Shown one piece after another: positions 33,421 to 43,294 of a stretch of 64,000 nucleotides of DNA (position 1 is its first letter; every line of letters starts with the position of its first letter). The notes under the pieces are model-generated. The model was not told the origin of the DNA and did not search any database. It was given only the letters and a program-made list of their open reading frames with translations. The position numbers were made by a program, and so were the translations under genes. This DNA is from Spiroplasma litorale (GTDB taxonomy: Bacteria > Bacillota_I > Bacilli_A > Mycoplasmatales > Mycoplasmataceae). The stretch is taken from contig NZ_CP012357.1 of assembly GCF_001267155.1 (NCBI RefSeq), positions 1,161,520 to 1,225,519 on the forward strand. Reading direction: 5' to 3'.

Positions 33421-34953
33421 ATGGGTTTAGTTAACATTCAAAATTTAAGTCATGCTAATGGTGATAAAAAACTTTATAGAGAAACTTCTCTTAAACTTAA
33501 CAGAAAAGAACATATTGCATTAGTTGGACCAAATGGCGCTGGTAAAACTACTCTTTTGAATATCATTTCTAAAAAAATAATACCTGATTTAGGTGAAGTT
33601 GAAATTCACTCTAAAACAAAAATTGGTTATTTAGACCAACATTTAGAAATAAGCGACGATGTATATGTTGAGGAGTATTTGAAATCGGCATTTAAAGACT
33701 TATATGATATTGAAAAAAGAATGAATGATATTTATGAAAAAATGGCAGAGAATTATGATGAAGATGAACTTGTTAAAGCTTTAAAATATCAAGATATTTT
33801 AAACTTAAATGATTTTGACTCTATCGAAAAAAGAATTGGTAACTTGGTTAATGGTCTTGGAATAGGTGTAGATAAACTCGAAAGAAAAATGTCTGAATTA
33901 AGTGGAGGTCAAAAAAATAAAGTTATGCTTGCAAAACTATTGCTAAGTGATAATGACTTTTTAGTTCTTGATGAACCAACAAACTTTTTAGACATCGAAC
34001 AAGTTAATTGACTTGCTAATTTCTTACAAAGCTATGAAAAAGCTTTTATAATGGTTTCACATGACCAAGATTTTATAAATAAGACTTGTAATATTATTTA
34101 TGCGTTAGACAATTTAAAATTAACAAGATATGTAGGAAATTATGATAAATACCTTCAAGAATTAGCAATTCAACAAGATCAATATGATAAAGATTATTTA
34201 AGTCAACAAAAGAAAATAAAAAAATTAGAAACATACATTGCAAAAAATATTGCAAGAGCATCAACTTCAAAATCTGCTCAATCAAGAAGAAAAACTCTTG
34301 ACAAGCTTGATGTTATGGATAAAAGAAAAGAAAACCCAAAACCTAATTTTAATTTTATATATAAAGAACCTGCTTCAAATGTAATTATAAAGGCAAATGA
34401 TTTAGTTATTGGTTATGATAATCCTTTGTTACATAAACTAAATTTTGAAATTAGAAGTGGCGAAAAATGTATAATTAAGGGTAAAAACGGGATTGGTAAA
34501 ACAACTTTTTTAAAAACATTATCGAAAGAAGTAAATCCTTTTGATGGTGAAATTAATTTAGGGAACGGTGTTTCATATACTTACTTTAAACAAGCTGAAA
34601 AATGCGGTGACGTAAATGCAATCACTTATTTAATGAATAAGTTTAAAGAGTTAACAGAAAGAGAAGCAAGAGCAAAAATAGGCCAATTTGGTGTTAGAAA
34701 TGATCTAATGATAAGACCAATGTCAACTCTTTCAGGTGGAGAACAAACAAAAGTTAGATTATCAGCTTTGAGTATGCAACCATGTAGCTTATTAATATTA
34801 GATGAACCCACTAACCACTTAGACGCTTTAGCAAAAGAATCTTTATTAGAAGCAATTGTTAATTTCAAAGGAACAGTATTATTAACTACTCATGATATTA
34901 ATTTTTCTACAAAATGAGCAGATAAAGTAATAAACTTTGAAGATTTAGTCTAA
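33421..34953 (+). CDS. ABC-F family ATP-binding protein
   Basis: 510 residues with two ABC domains and no membrane span. First domain: GPNGAGKTTLLNIIS, LSGGQKNKVMLAKLLL, LVLDEPTNFLD. Second: GKNGIGKTTFLKTLS, LSGGEQTKVRLSALS, LILDEPTNHLD. The charged linker of about 80 residues (KKIKKLETYIAKNIARAST) is the ABC-F P-site tRNA interaction motif. ABC-F proteins act on the ribosome in translation quality control or antibiotic resistance; which subgroup is unclear. RBS AAAGGTGG. A lone plus-strand gene in a minus-strand region, convergent with the broken lipoprotein gene. Confidence 0.92.
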
Positions 34954-34963
34954 ATACCTACTT

Positions 34964-37452
34964 TTATTTAATATTAGAATGATTTTTTGTAGCGGAAAAT
35001 ATACTTAATTTTGAAGTATTTTTATCTAAATAAATATATGTTATGAATTTGGTGTCAGTTGATTTAACTTTTTCACTTTTAATAACATCTGAATTTTTTA
35101 TATTTACCTCTATTTTAGATTTCTTTTCAACTCAATATGCAGGAGATTCAGGCTCAAATTTTTTTAAAAATGATTCTGATCAATATATTTTATTATTATT
35201 GCTATAAAAGTATCCTATTTCCATTGAGTCACTTACACTATTATAAGAATATTTATTATTATATTCTTTATCAAACATTATTACCTTTAAAGCTTGTTGA
35301 GATAATGTTTCGTAATTACAATAGTCAATATAAACAAAATTCTCTCTTGAGGTTATTATTTCATAACCTTTATCATAGAAAACAAAGTCTATTTTACTTA
35401 TTTCAGGTACTTTACTTTGTGGTAAAACACCGTATTTTGATTCTTCTTTTACTATGTCATAAATAAGAATTTTGTTTGTTTCCTTTTCAACTCCGAATAA
35501 ATAGTTTTTATGTATACTAATATAATCTATTTTCATAATGAATGTTCTAACTCTTATTTCTTTTGAATTATTTTCTAAGTAATTGATCTTAGTTAGTGTG
35601 TTTGTTTCTTTATTAAATAAATAAATAAAAGAGTCATCAAAAGTAATGCGCCCGATTTCTTTATTGCTATCGGTATTTAACTTTTTAAATGAAGTAACAA
35701 TATTTTTTTCAATTTGAATTATATAAATTGAACTTTCTGATTCTATTAAAAATTTCCCTTGATTTAAGTCTAAAAGATTATTAATATTACTTTTAACTTT
35801 TTTCAAGTTCGAATCATTTATATTGCTTCAATCGAATTTTAATAATTCTGATTCATTTTTGTAATATAATTCGCTATTATTACTATTTGAATTGTAAAAA
35901 ATTAACTCGTTTTCGCTAATTTGGTGTGAGAATTTAATTTCTTTTAAATCTTTATTTATAAAAGACTCTTCATGAAAACTCTTACTAAAATATATTTGTT
36001 TTAAATTAAAAGTTCATTCACCTGTAGTGAACAATCTTCCAGAAGTAGAATATGAGTTAGGTAAAAAAGTAATTGTAACTTTTCCTTCATTAACAAAATC
36101 TTCCTTTGTTGATTTAATTTCAGCATTATCAAAAACTAAGTTATAAAAATAAAGTTGAAAAACCTCAATCACATTTTCTTCAAAAGATTTATCTACATTA
36201 ATAATTGAACTTCTACTTATTGTTCCAAAATCTTTATTTTCAAAATAATCATTTATATCAATATATCCATATAGTTTTATTACTAAATACCCTTCAAATT
36301 TAGGATGGATTTTAAAACCTGTACATATGTTATTTTCGGTTTTTAATTTTACAGTTGCTTCTGGGGTTTTTGAATCTTCATTATTTATTTTTATATTTAA
36401 ATATTTCCTTGCATTTTTTATTTTAGATGTTTCTTCGATATATTCTATTAATTTATTATTTCACTCTTCAACTGTAAGTATCTTTTTTTCTATAGAAGTA
36501 AAATAATTTTTTTGTTTAAAAACACCACTTTTTGATTTTAAAGAGGCATCATTAAAAGGCTCATAATCTAATTTAAACATTTCATCTAAATAAGGTCTTT
36601 GGCGGTTTTCATCGTTTTTGTAATAAATCTCCCCGTCAGTCTTTTCAAAAGTAAGTACTCTTTCTTTATCATTACTAACATAAAAAAACCATTCTTATAA
36701 GTTTCGTTTGTTGCATATTTTTCTTTAAATTGACTAGTACTTGAGAAATAATCTTTAATTTCTTTACCACTTAAATCAGAAGGTAAATCCTTATTTAATG
36801 TTGCTTCACTTATTATGTATGATAATCTATTTTTGTAGTTTGCATTAAATACTACCCTACCATAGTAAGGAACATAATATGTGTACATTTTTGTGTACTC
36901 GCTAGTTTGAGGCACTGAAAATTCAATTTTTTCTAATTCGTTGTATGTTTGAGTTAATATTTCACGTGATTTAATTATATATTTACCATTATTTGGCTTT
37001 TTTAAAACTTTGTTTTCCAATAAAGCAACAAAGTCAGTGTATGAATTATTATCAATATCTTTGAATGGATTCTTGCTATCTTCATTAAGATAAATTTCAA
37101 TATCTTCTTTCATTTTATAATTATATTTTTTTACTACTTTTAATTTTTCAAACCTAAGAGTAAATGTATCTTGTTCTATTTTATCAACTGTTATATTTTC
37201 ATTATCTTGTAAAAAGTTTTCTCTTCTAACATCCCCGATAAATGCTTTAATTCCGCTTTCATCATTGTCTAAAAGATATAGTGTATCTTTAGTGTAATGG
37301 TCAAATACACTATTAACCATTTCTAAATAAGCCCCAGCGTCTTTGTCTTCATTTGTGTCAGTGGTTGGATCATTAAAAGCACATGAAGTTGTAAAACCTA
37401 TAGAAGAAGCTGTTGATACAATTGCTAGCAAAAATTGGATTAATTTTTTCAT
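34964..37452 (-). pseudogene. Large lipoprotein gene interrupted by one frameshift in a poly-T run
   Basis: Starts MKKLIQFLLAIVSTASSIGFTTSC (lipoprotein signal). The first frame runs to a TAG at 36586. The next frame is open from before 36680 down to 34964, about 570 codons, and continues the protein. The frames join at 36680-36686, seven A on the plus strand (seven T in the coding strand); eight would restore one protein of about 829 residues. The C-terminal half has repeated WD-like beta strands (KFLIESESSIYIIQIEK; YLFNKETNTLTKI), suggesting a propeller, but no family is certain. Could be a recent pseudogene, phase variation, or a sequencing error. Followed downstream by the ABC-F gene, convergent. 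Confidence 0.75.
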
Positions 37453-37507
37453 TATTTATAACTCCTTTAAATTATTATAGTCTTATACAAATAAAAAAAC
37501 ACCTTAT

Positions 37508-38770
37508 TGAAATTGTCAATTAAAATTGACATTAAAAAGATACTTTCTCCATACGAATTTCGTATGGAGTTTTTTTATGTTTTAATGAAGGTCTAACATA
37601 ATTATAAAACTCTATATAGTCTGAGATAATTTTATAAATATTTGAATGATGTAGTTCTTTTACTTTATATGTATATATACATTCATTTTTAAAAGTTCCA
37701 AAAAAAGACTCACAGGCACCATTATCTGGTGAATTTCCTCTTCGTGACATAGAAATATTTATATTATTAGTTTTACATAATCTTTCTCAAGTTTCATTTG
37801 TATATGGTGATCCTTGATCTGAGTGGATTATCTTTGGTGCACCTCTTTTTTTAATGGCGCTTATTAAATTTGTATGACATAATTTATTATTAGGACTAAC
37901 CGATAACTTTCAATCAATAATTTCTGAATTAAACAAATCCTTTATAACAGATAGATATACGTTTCCATTAATAGTTTTTATATAAGTTACATCTGTTACT
38001 CATTTTTCATTTATATTTTTAGATTTAAAGTTTCTATTTAGTAGATTTTCAAATCTTAATGGACCTGATTTATCATAGTTTGGAACTTTCTTTTTCTTCA
38101 CTGCTTTTAAACTCATTATTTTCATATATCTATAAACAACTCAAGGGTTTAATCTTTCTTTAAAGTATTTGTTTAAAAATAAAGTTATCATATTATAACC
38201 ATATCTTTTTTTAAACAAGTAAAAAAGGCATCTTATCTTAATTGCTAAAATTCTATTATAATTTTTATACTTTGGTTTTCCGTTTTTAAGTCATTTTAAA
38301 TATCCATACCTTGAAACTTTTAAATATAAACAAGATAATTTCAAAGAAAACATTCTTTTAACATTAAAAATGGCGAAGTACTTTTCCTTAGTTGTCTTCG
38401 CCAAATGCTTTTTTAAAGCTCGTTCCAGTTTCAAAGCCTCTCTTAATTCTTCAATGCTCATATCATCAGGTTCTTTAAAAATTCAATCATGAGATTTAAA
38501 TTTTTTGATATTTCCTTTTGCTTGTGTTCCGCTACCTCATTCAAGAGCGCCTTCACCTTTAACTTTTACCTCTGATTTTCATCTTTTAATTGTGCTAGTA
38601 CTAATATCAAACTTTAATGCCGCATTTAAAATACCAATTTTTTTTGATTCATTAATTATATTAAGTTTTTCATTTTTTGTTCATTGTTTTGCCATATAAA
38701 AAGAACACCTTTCAATAAAATTTTAACAATAAAAGTACTTTTTTACTGTCAATTTTATTTTAGATGTTCA
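37508..38770 (-). mobile_element. IS3-family insertion sequence, copy 1 (1263 bp)
   Basis: Identical in length to copy 2 at 49151-50413 and apparently identical in sequence. Ends TGAA...TTCA; the terminal repeats share TAAAATTGACA and flanking bases. A 3-bp target duplication TAT (37505-37507 and 38771-38773) flanks it. It codes for one transposase. A TTGACA -35 lies in the right terminal repeat (38747-38752), 17 bases from a TTGTTA -10. The hairpin at 37547-37569 followed by seven T can stop transcription entering from the left. Confidence 0.93.
37532..38695 (-). CDS. IS3-family transposase, single fused frame (copy 1)
   Basis: 387 residues under code 4. Residues 1-100 are the OrfA-type part, MAKQWTKNEKLNIINESKK with a helix-turn-helix (ISTSTIKRWKSEV) and a Leu-rich helix; the rest is the OrfB integrase: WVTDVTYIK (first Asp), HSDQGSPYT (second Asp), NSPDNGACESFFGTFKNE (Glu). 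All DDE residues are present, so it is probably active. Most IS3 elements need a -1 frameshift to join OrfA and OrfB; here both are in one frame. Many Trp codons are TGA, so the element is adapted to code 4. Confidence 0.9.
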
Positions 38771-39501
38771 TATTTGGTGTTTTTAATAGTTTCAGTTATT
38801 AATAAGTACTTATTTTTTTTCTTATTATAAAAACTGTTTTTAATGAAAGTTGACCCTGATCCTGACATAATTCCTTTATTTTTATATTGTTTTAGTTCAG
38901 GATAAACGCTGATAGAAGCTTTTGTTAAAAAGTTTTGCTCTTCGCTAAAATATTTATCAAAATTTTCATAAACTTTTTTTGTACTACAATATATATTAGT
39001 AAATAGCAAATCTTGTTTTTTAATCTTGACATTTTCATTAAATGGATTTACAACTTCACCAAAACCACTAACTATTGCAGTATTTAAATTTGAAAAGAAA
39101 TAGTAAGAATCAAATCCTATTTTTTTACAAATAGTCTCAATAATTTCTGGCCTATTTTCATCCTTTAAAAAATACTTTGCAACTGATATAGCATTGCTTG
39201 TTCCACCACCAAGCCCTGAACCAACAGGAATATTTTTTTTAAGATATATTTTATAATAATCTTTTATAATTTTATTTTCTCTTAATATATTTAGGACATC
39301 ATAAATATAATTATTTTTCTCAAGTGACTTATTTTTACAAATAACTTTATCACTATTATCAGTTATTTTTTTTATATATATTACATCATAAAGATTTTTA
39401 ACTTTTGTAACTAGACTTTCAATTTGATGAAATTGGTCAAAGCTATTTTTTTTTCATACTTTTAATCAAATATTTGCCTTTGCGTATGACTTAATTTTCA
39501 T
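38755..39501 (-). CDS. ispE: 4-diphosphocytidyl-2-C-methyl-D-erythritol kinase
   Basis: 248-residue GHMP kinase of the MEP pathway. ATP-binding motif PVGSGLGGGTSNAIS near residue 92, N-terminal SYAKANIWLKV, and C-terminal GIMSGSGSTF. The last residues YEHLK and the stop codon at 38755 come from the IS: before insertion the frame would end ...KNTK followed by TAA. The active site is unaffected. Overlaps rsmA by 11 bases; forms the rnmV-rsmA-ispE string common in Firmicutes. Partner of ispF at 10561. Confidence 0.92.
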
Positions 39502-40291
39502 TATTTACCTCTTTATATAAGCTAATAAAATCATCAGTTGTAAGATTTTCAGGTCTTAAATTTGGATCTAATTTTAGATTTAAGATATAGTTTGAAGCGA
39601 TTACTTTGTTTTTTGTGTACATACTAAGGTTATTTAGAATCGTTTTTCTTTTATTATTAAATAACGTTCTAACAAAATCTGTAAATTTTTCATTATCTTT
39701 TATTATTCCTAACTTGTTTTTAGTGAAATCAAATTCTATTAATGCTGAATCTACCTCGGGAATTGGTTTAAAAAGCTTTCTATTTATAGTAAACAAGTAC
39801 TTTGGGGTTGCATAATAATTTGATATTACTGACAAATTATTATAGTTTTTGCTATTTATATTAGCGCAAATACGCTCTCCCACTTCTTTTTGAACCATAA
39901 AAACAGCTTTAGTAATATGTTTTTGCAAACTAAAACATTTAAATATTATTGAACTTATTATGTAATATGGTGTGTTTGATATAATAGAAACCTTTTTAAA
40001 ATTATGTTTTTTAATAATATTTTCTAAATCTACATTTAAAAAATCCTCAATAATTAGTTCAAAGTTATCATTCTTGATAGATGTTTTTAAAATTGTTTCA
40101 AGATCCTTATCAATTTCAATAGCTATAACTTTAGAAAACTGGTTAACAAGTTTTTTTGTTAATGCCCCTTTGCCAGGTCCAATTTCAATTACAAGTTGAT
40201 CTTTTTCATTTGGTAAATAACTTATAATTTTTTCAATTAGATTACCGTCAGTTATAAAATTTTGTCCAAATTTCTTTTTAGCTATATGCAT
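39491..40291 (-). CDS. rsmA: 16S rRNA dimethyladenosine transferase
   Basis: 266 residues. SAM motif I VIEIGPGKGALTKKL near residue 35; catalytic motif IV is SNTPYYI instead of the common NLPYY, keeping Asn, Pro and Tyr. Dimethylates two adjacent adenines at the 3' end of 16S rRNA. Start ATG 40291 with GGGGA just upstream is preferred over an upstream TTG at 40303. One base separates it from the rnmV stop. Confidence 0.93.
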   Translation of the reverse strand: MHIAKKKFGQNFITDGNLIEKIISYLPNEKDQLVIEIGPGKGALTKKLVNQFSKVIAIEIDKDLETILKTSIKNDNFELIIEDFLNVDLENIIKKHNFKKVSIISNTPYYIISSIIFKCFSLQKHITKAVFMVQKEVGERICANINSKNYNNLSVISNYYATPKYLFTINRKLFKPIPEVDSALIEFDFTKNKLGIIKDNEKFTDFVRTLFNNKRKTILNNLSMYTKNKVIASNYILNLKLDPNLRPENLTTDDFISLYKEVNNEN

Positions 40292-40292
40292 A

Positions 40293-40823
40293 TTAATCCC
40301 CAATTATTTTTTTTACTTCATCAACTTTTAAATTTAAATAGTTAAGTCATTTAAATAGTCTCTTATTATTTATACTTTTATCTCAATTATAGTATTTAGT
40401 TATTTTGTTCCTGTTGTCTTTTAAATAAAAATTATTATTAACATATTCTTCTCATGTAATCGACTTGGCTCTATTATCGAATTTTATTAACTCAATTAAA
40501 GCTTTTTTAATATCTTCATCTTCTGCTTCTGCAATACCAACTTTTTTTTTATTTTTAATCATTTTTTTGTTGATAAAAGCATTAAAACAGTTAAAATCAA
40601 GGTAGGTATTAATAATATCACGTATTTTTAGACCTGGTCCATCAGGATCGGTAAATATAATTACGCCACGTGTTTTATTAAGTTCCGCTATTAAATTTAA
40701 TTTTTGATTTGTTAGTGCAAGGCCGTTAGTTTCTATGGTATCTATATTATCGTTTCCAAAAACCTTTTTAAGTTTTATAGTATCAGAGAACCCTTCAACA
40801 ACTACCACTTGCATTATTTTCAT
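40293..40823 (-). CDS. rnmV: Ribonuclease M5
   Basis: 176 residues. Toprim domain: VVVVEGFSDTIKL (catalytic Glu) and IIFTDPDGPGLKIR (Asp-x-Asp). RNase M5 trims 5S rRNA precursors. First gene of the rnmV-rsmA-ispE group, transcribed away from mreB-A; the 98-base gap holds both promoters. C-terminal half is Lys-rich. Start ATG 40823 with AGAAAGG upstream; a second ATG at 40814 is possible. Confidence 0.92.
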
Positions 40824-40875
40824 ATAGTATAACCTTTCTTGTGTATAAAAACTAGTATTCTGTCAAAGTTTATAG

Positions 40876-40881
40876 TATAAT
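40876..40881 (+). promoter_or_regulatory. Candidate -10 element of mreB-A
   Basis: TATAAT 40 bases upstream of the mreB-A start codon, preceded by TATAG. The -35 region is poor. A strong AAAGGAGG ribosome binding site follows at 40906-40913. Confidence 0.45.
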
Positions 40882-40921
40882 TATACACGAAGGGTTTTTT
40901 CTTATAAAGGAGGAAATAAAA

Positions 40922-41965
40922 ATGGCATCATGAGACCGTAAAAAAGAATTCGTAGCTCTTGATCTTGGTACAGCAAACGTTGTTGCTTACTTAGGTGGAC
41001 AAGGAATCATATATAATGAACCTTCAACAATGGCTTACGATGTTCATACAAATACAGTTATTGCATCAGGTGAATTGGCGTATGAAATGGTTGGTAAAAC
41101 CAACGATGATGTAAGAATGGTTGTTCCATTAGTTGATGGAGTTATCGCTGACTTAGACGCAGCAAAAGATTTGATTAAAATTATCTTTTCACGTATCAAA
41201 TTATCAGACATCTTAAAAAATGCTTTAGTAGTTCTTGCTTGCCCTTCAGGAGTTACTGAATTAGAAAGAGGAGCATTAAAACAAGTTGTTGTTGATATGG
41301 GAGCAAGAAAAGTTCTAGTTGAAGAAGAAGTAAAACTTTCTGCAATTGGAGCAGGTATTAACATATCACTAGCAAGTGGTCACTTAGTTGTTGACATTGG
41401 TGGAGGAACTACTGATATCGCTATTATCTCAGCTGGGGATATTATTATTTCAAGATCAATCAAAGTTGCCGGAAATCACTTTGACGAAGAAATAAGAAAA
41501 TACATTCGTGCAGAATACAACGTTTTAGTAGGTATTAAAACTGCAGAAAAAATTAAAATAGAAATTGGTTCATTAACAAAAATTGATAATGGACGTACAT
41601 TCCGTGCATTTGGACGTGATGTAATATCAGGATTACCAAGAGAAGTTATTATTGCACCAGATGAAGTTAAAAATGCTTTATTGGCACCATTCTCAAAAAT
41701 TACTGACTTAATTGTAGAAGTTATGGAAAACACACCTGCTGAACTTGCAGGAGATATCATTAGAAATGGTATTACTATTTGTGGTGGTGGAGCATTAATA
41801 AGAGGTATCGACGCATACTTTGAATCAATCTTCCAATTAAAAGTTATTAAAGCACAAGATCCTTTATTAACTGTAATTGAAGGAACTAAAGAATACGAAA
41901 AACAAGCTGAAAAATGACTTGAAATCGTTGATTTACGTGACGCAAGAGAATACGTTATTAAATAA
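40922..41965 (+). CDS. mreB: MreB actin-like protein, paralogue A
   Basis: 347 residues. Phosphate loop 1 ALDLGTANVVAYLGGQG, loop 2 VVDIGGGTTDIAII, adenosine loop CGGGALIRGID. In walled bacteria MreB has a catalytic Glu after the TT of loop 2; here it is Asp, and the following position in GIKTAEKIK has Lys before TAE. MreB filaments form the inner ribbon behind helical shape and swimming in Spiroplasma. Ends WLEIVDLRDAREYVIK; Trp codons are TGA. Strong RBS. First of five mreB genes on the same strand. Confidence 0.96.
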
Positions 41966-41966
41966 T

Positions 41967-41992
41967 AAAAAAGAGATTAAAATCTCTTTTTT
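41967..41992 (+). terminator. Intrinsic terminator of mreB-A
   Basis: AAAAAAGAGAT / ATCTCTTTTTT with a 4-base loop, immediately after the stop codon and followed by more T. Confidence 0.85.
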
Positions 41993-42145
41993 ATTTTATT
42001 TTCATTTATTTTTTTAATTCTAGTAATTTTTATATATAATTTTTAAGTGTGAAAGATTAATATAATAAAGTGTATAATTTGTTTAATATAACCAAATTTT
42101 TATAAAAAAGGTTAAAATTAGAATATAGAAAAGTAGGTGTGAGAA

Positions 42146-43180
42146 TTGGCAAAGTTAAATATAAGAGCTGGCAAACATATTGCTATAGATATCGGAACAT
42201 ATAAAACACGAATATTTATAGACGGACTTGGAATAATATTTAACCAAGCATCATTAGTTGCTGTTGATTACAAACTTAACAAAATTATTGCTTATGGTGA
42301 TAATGCTAAGAAGTACATTGGAATTTTAAGTGGTAATCTAAAAGTGGTAAAACTTGTTAAAAAAGGTGTAGTTACAAACATTGAACTATTAAAAAGTTTT
42401 TTAGGATACACACTTACAAAACATAAAGAACTATTAAAAACTGCTTATGTAACATTAGCATGTCCTGTTGATCTAACTGGTTTAGAAAGAAATTCTTTAA
42501 TTGATGCTATAAAATCACTTGGTGTTGCATTTGTAAAGGTTGAAGACGATATAAAACTTGCTCTATTAGGAGCAGGAATTGATATTTCTAGTTCTGATGG
42601 TTGATTATGCCTTGATATTGGTTGTGGAAAAACTACAATCGCAATGATATCAACTGATACAACCGTTGCATCATCAACATCAAAATTTGGTGGTGCTATT
42701 ATAGATGACGAAGTAATTAAGTATTTAAAAGCAAAAAAATCAATAGTAGTTGGTGAAAAGACTGCAGAAGCAGTTAAAATTGGTGTTGCATGTCTATTAA
42801 AACCAAAGGAAACTTTAAAAGTGAAAGCTTATGGTTATGACATTACATCAGCAATGCCAAGAGAAATCGAAATAACAGACAGTGATATTATTAAAATTAT
42901 CCAATTCTCATTTGGTAATCTTGCAGATACAGTAATTAGTTTAATTGAAAAACTATCTAATGAATCTGCAATTGATGTAATTAAAAATGGTATTGTTGTA
43001 ACAGGTGGTTTAGCATCAATACATGGAGTGAAAACATTTTTTGAAAAATACTTTGAAATTCCTGTAAGAATAGCTAAAAACTCAGCTTCAGCTGTTATAG
43101 ATGGAGCTATTGCACATAAAGAAAAAACTTTAAAAGCACTAGATTTTGAAAATGGTGTAACTCAAGAACTAACATTATAA
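42146..43180 (+). CDS. mreB: Divergent MreB paralogue B with altered nucleotide-binding loops
   Basis: 344 residues, clearly MreB-related over its length (SAMPREIEITDSDI, CPVDLTGLERNSL), but much more diverged than the other four. Phosphate loop 1 is IDIGTYKTRIF; loop 2 is LDIGCGKTTIAM in place of DIGGGTTDIA, so Gly, Thr and the acidic catalytic position are changed; the adenosine loop is VTGGLASIHGV instead of CGGGALIRGI. Probably binds nucleotide poorly or does not hydrolyse it. TTG start at 42146 with AGGTG upstream. Separately terminated from mreB-A. A regulatory or capping subunit of the MreB filament is possible (inference). Confidence 0.88.
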
Positions 43181-43189
43181 TAAAGAAAT

Positions 43190-43219
43190 AAACCCTATTT
43201 ATTTTAAATTAGGTTTTTT
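43190..43219 (+). terminator. Probable terminator of mreB-B
   Basis: An imperfect hairpin (AAACCCTA pairing with TAGGTTT, one bulged C) followed by seven T, just after the stop codon. Confidence 0.6.
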
Positions 43220-43294
43220 TTATGCCCAAAATAAATTTATAATAAATACTAAATGATTAATAATTTTTAATCCAAACATAGACAGGTGGAACTT

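Larger units (their letters stand above)
37495..38784 (-). terminator. ispE terminator hairpin split by IS copy 1
   Basis: The arms AAAAACACC (37495-37503) and GGTGTTTTT (38776-38784) flank the IS. Removing the IS and one copy of the TAT duplication leaves a 9-bp stem with a 6-base loop and, read leftwards, a run of seven T: an intact terminator for ispE. The former ispE stop codon would lie in the loop. Confidence 0.85.

Noticed and set aside
36958..36973. parS-like sequence TATTTCACGTGATTTA
   Set aside because: Only 12 of 16 bases match the Bacillus-type parS, one half-site is poor, and it lies inside a lipoprotein coding region far from parB. Kept as chance similarity.
40861..40866. Minus-strand TTGACA as -35 of rnmV
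   Set aside because: The nearest -10-like hexamer is only 13 bases away, too short for a sigma-A promoter.
43286..43294. Upstream GTG as start of argS, and similar upstream starts at 4348, 14570, 18525, 47003, 48075 and 50478
   Set aside because: Each lies in or before the Shine-Dalgarno sequence of a better-placed start codon.
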